A stretch of 64,000 nt of DNA from Circinella umbellata (taxonomy: Eukaryota > Mucoromycota > Mucoromycetes > Mucorales > Lichtheimiaceae): positions 1,178,001 to 1,242,000 of the forward strand of contig JAIWNF010000001.1 of assembly GCA_025093555.1 (NCBI GenBank). Reading direction: 5' to 3'. Positions 61,991-64,000 of this stretch are shown here, piece by piece. The notes under the pieces were generated by a model. That model did no database searches. It was given only the letters and a program-made list of their open reading frames with translations, and was not told the DNA's origin. Position 1 is the first letter of the stretch; every line of letters begins with the position of its first letter. Made by a program: the position numbers and the translations under genes.

Positions 61991-63886
61991 TACATTTTTG
62001 AAGTTGCTGTCAATATACAGCCGATACTTTGATATCATTTTTTTTATGTATCTTTAATAGTAATTAAGAAACATTATTTTATTAACAGCTAAAATAATAA
62101 TATAAACGTTATCACTTTTGTTATAGTTTTTTTTTAAAAAAAAAATAACTGTGTTTACGCACATACCAGCCGCCCATTCCCATACAACAGAAAAAAAAAT
62201 GTTCCTTATTTTACTACCCCTGGTGAAATTGTCTTTACGTGCCAGGTGATATATATGTAATGTATTTTTCCTCTTAATGCGACAAACACTTGCTACCACC
62301 CCTGTCTTTTTGAAGACATATCAGATGATGTGATTAAACTTTTTTTTAACCATAATTTTTGGATAGTATCGAATTATTATATGCTTACTTGGAAAACTAT
62401 TGTATGAAATTAAAATAAAAGAAAGACTGAATTTATTATTTGATATATTTTAAAATCATAGATTTTTGTAGCATTAATAGTTCAAAAACTCTAAGTTATC
62501 ATTACAGTAAGTATTTTTTATTTTTATTTGGATGTGGTACTTCTATATGTGTATATACACCCCTATCTTCATAAGGTCTATTCTTGTTTTTCTTTTTGCC
62601 ATGTACATGTTAAGGAAAAAAGAGGAGTTGCAGCACGGTTGGGGTGACATTTGTTTTTCGTTCTTTTTAACTTAGTAAACTATATTTATATGAACTGAGC
62701 ACAGTGGTGGCGCAAGGGAAAAAAATGATATGGTATGATCTTTTCAGGGAGGGACTTATTAGTGTGTCCAAGTGTTTCATAATAGATAAAAAGTACAGTA
62801 AAATCTTTTACGTATAGACATTATTATCATTATATTATTATATATTTACCAAAGAGAAAAAAAATCAATCAAATACATGTATTAATAATCGTTTGTAAAA
62901 TAAATCGTTATACGTATCAGCAAGAGTTATACAAATTTAAAGGTAAGAAAAGAGATCAATCTGAAAAAAAATATAATAAAGTACTTATAAAATGCATAGT
63001 TATCAAATATTATGTACATACACTTAAAAAGTATTATAGGCTTACTTTAAATAGAGAACAAGAAAGTGAAGGGGTATCATACATAACCACTTTTATTTGT
63101 TACTCGACGCCATCATTTTCTTTGTGCGTACGTATGATAGTAAGTGAGTTTGTTAATATGTATGATAAAATGGATATATAGAATTAATAACCTTTTTTGC
63201 TTTATGTATTGGTACTGGATCAAATTCTGTAACTCAATACCGTAAAGTAAAAATAAAATATTACAATTACTGGGTAAGCTGGCGGGGTCCGTCAGGAAAC
63301 GCGAAAAATGGTGTACAATTGGGTCCGTAAGCATAAAATATCTCAAAGTATTTTTTTTTAAAAACCTAGTATGTAATGAATCAAACAATTAATATTAATT
63401 TCATAAGAATTATTCAAAAGAAATATCACGTATTTAATTTTCATATAATGAAAAATAGTGTCATATGTTTTTTGTAGTATAATAAAACACAGAAACCAGA
63501 TCAATCCACAACAAAAACATTATTAGTTGTTTTTATACCAAACATATAGTACACTGTGTTACTTTATATTCTACGTACGCAGTAACTTTTATATTTACGT
63601 AATGAAATATTATGGTTATAATATTGTCAATTTTTATGGTGATCTTGTCCTTATTTACAGTTATGTTGATTATTACAGAGTGCTGGTTATCAATCTTTAT
63701 GATTCAGAATTTCGACATATAGGGCATTCAGCTTTTATTCTTTCGTTTTAAAACATTTAGTGATGTTTATTATATTACATTCCTATCTATTTTGTATTTT
63801 ATAATTTTTTTTGACACTTGTATGTATCAACTGCCTCAAAAAAAATAGAATATCTTCTAGAGTAAGATGTTTCTGTAAAGGTATCT
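61991..63886. other. AT-rich spacer
   Basis: No supported gene. Minus-strand frames at 62054-62299 and 63113-63388 and the plus-strand frame at 63527-63751 are short and Tyr/Ile/Phe-rich. A slightly GC-richer patch at 63269-63330 contains gggtccgt twice. Confidence 0.4.
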
Positions 63887-64000
63887 TCATGTAGTTTTAT
63901 AATCAACAGTGAGGCCATCCAACTTTATGACAACTTCTCGTAGCAGGCTGTTCCATAAATCTCGTGTTCTGGATAAAATATTACTTTTTTTCTTTTCGTT
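63887..64000 (-). pseudogene. Partial protein-like frame at the window edge
   Basis: Reading in from the right edge, the minus strand stays open for 37 codons (ILSRTRDLWNSLLREVVIKL, then DGLTVDYKTT) and ends in TGA at 63887. Composition is protein-like, but no family is recognised and the start lies outside the window. It may be the last exon of a gene or a relic. Confidence 0.3.

Overview
The window looks like nuclear DNA of an early-diverging filamentous fungus, most likely Mucoromycota/Mucorales. The base composition is very AT-rich, genes are compact with many short GT-AG introns of about 50-120 bp, pyrimidine-rich tracts precede start codons, and the proteins carry homopolymeric Asn, Gln, Ser and Thr runs. 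No plastid, viral or bacterial replicon signature is visible. I rebuilt exon models by hand from splice sites and reading frame. Each model given closes to a whole number of codons.

Layout. 1-15.4 kb is gene-dense: a heat-shock transcription factor (-), an M28-family vacuolar/ER membrane peptidase (-), a flavin-reductase-like fusion protein (-), a trimethylguanosine synthase TGS1 (+) and a replication factor C small subunit (+). 15.4-20 kb is gene-poor. At 20-22.3 kb lies an MFS monocarboxylate-type transporter (+). 25.9-33.1 kb is dense again: a Met30-type F-box/WD40 protein (+), cytochrome c (+), tRNA dimethyltransferase TRM1 (-) and a Gly-rich, probably GPI-anchored surface protein (-). 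33.1-41.3 kb holds decayed multi-exon gene relics, a tRNA-like fragment and a small TA-flanked MITE. 41.3-46.4 kb carries mitochondrial ClpX (+), the splicing factor YJU2 (+) and the TFIIA small subunit (-). 48.5-52.1 kb is an Rsp5/NEDD4 HECT ubiquitin ligase (+). 54.5-64 kb is accessory and unusual: a GVRG-repeat protein whose transcript appears to run into a tandem array of exon-intron units, a GC-rich block with a roughly 100-bp-arm foldback, an A/C-skewed degenerate stretch ending in A-rich tails, and several TA-flanked MITE-like elements.

The recognised genes are mainly housekeeping: RNA cap hypermethylation and splicing, tRNA modification, DNA replication, transcription, proteostasis, respiration and ubiquitin signalling. 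They are independent single genes, with no operon or biosynthetic cluster. The most unusual signals are the exon-intron tandem array at 55.7-57.0 kb, a predicted 2-nt microexon in the transporter, a GC-AG intron splitting the ClpX Walker A motif, and the MITE family.
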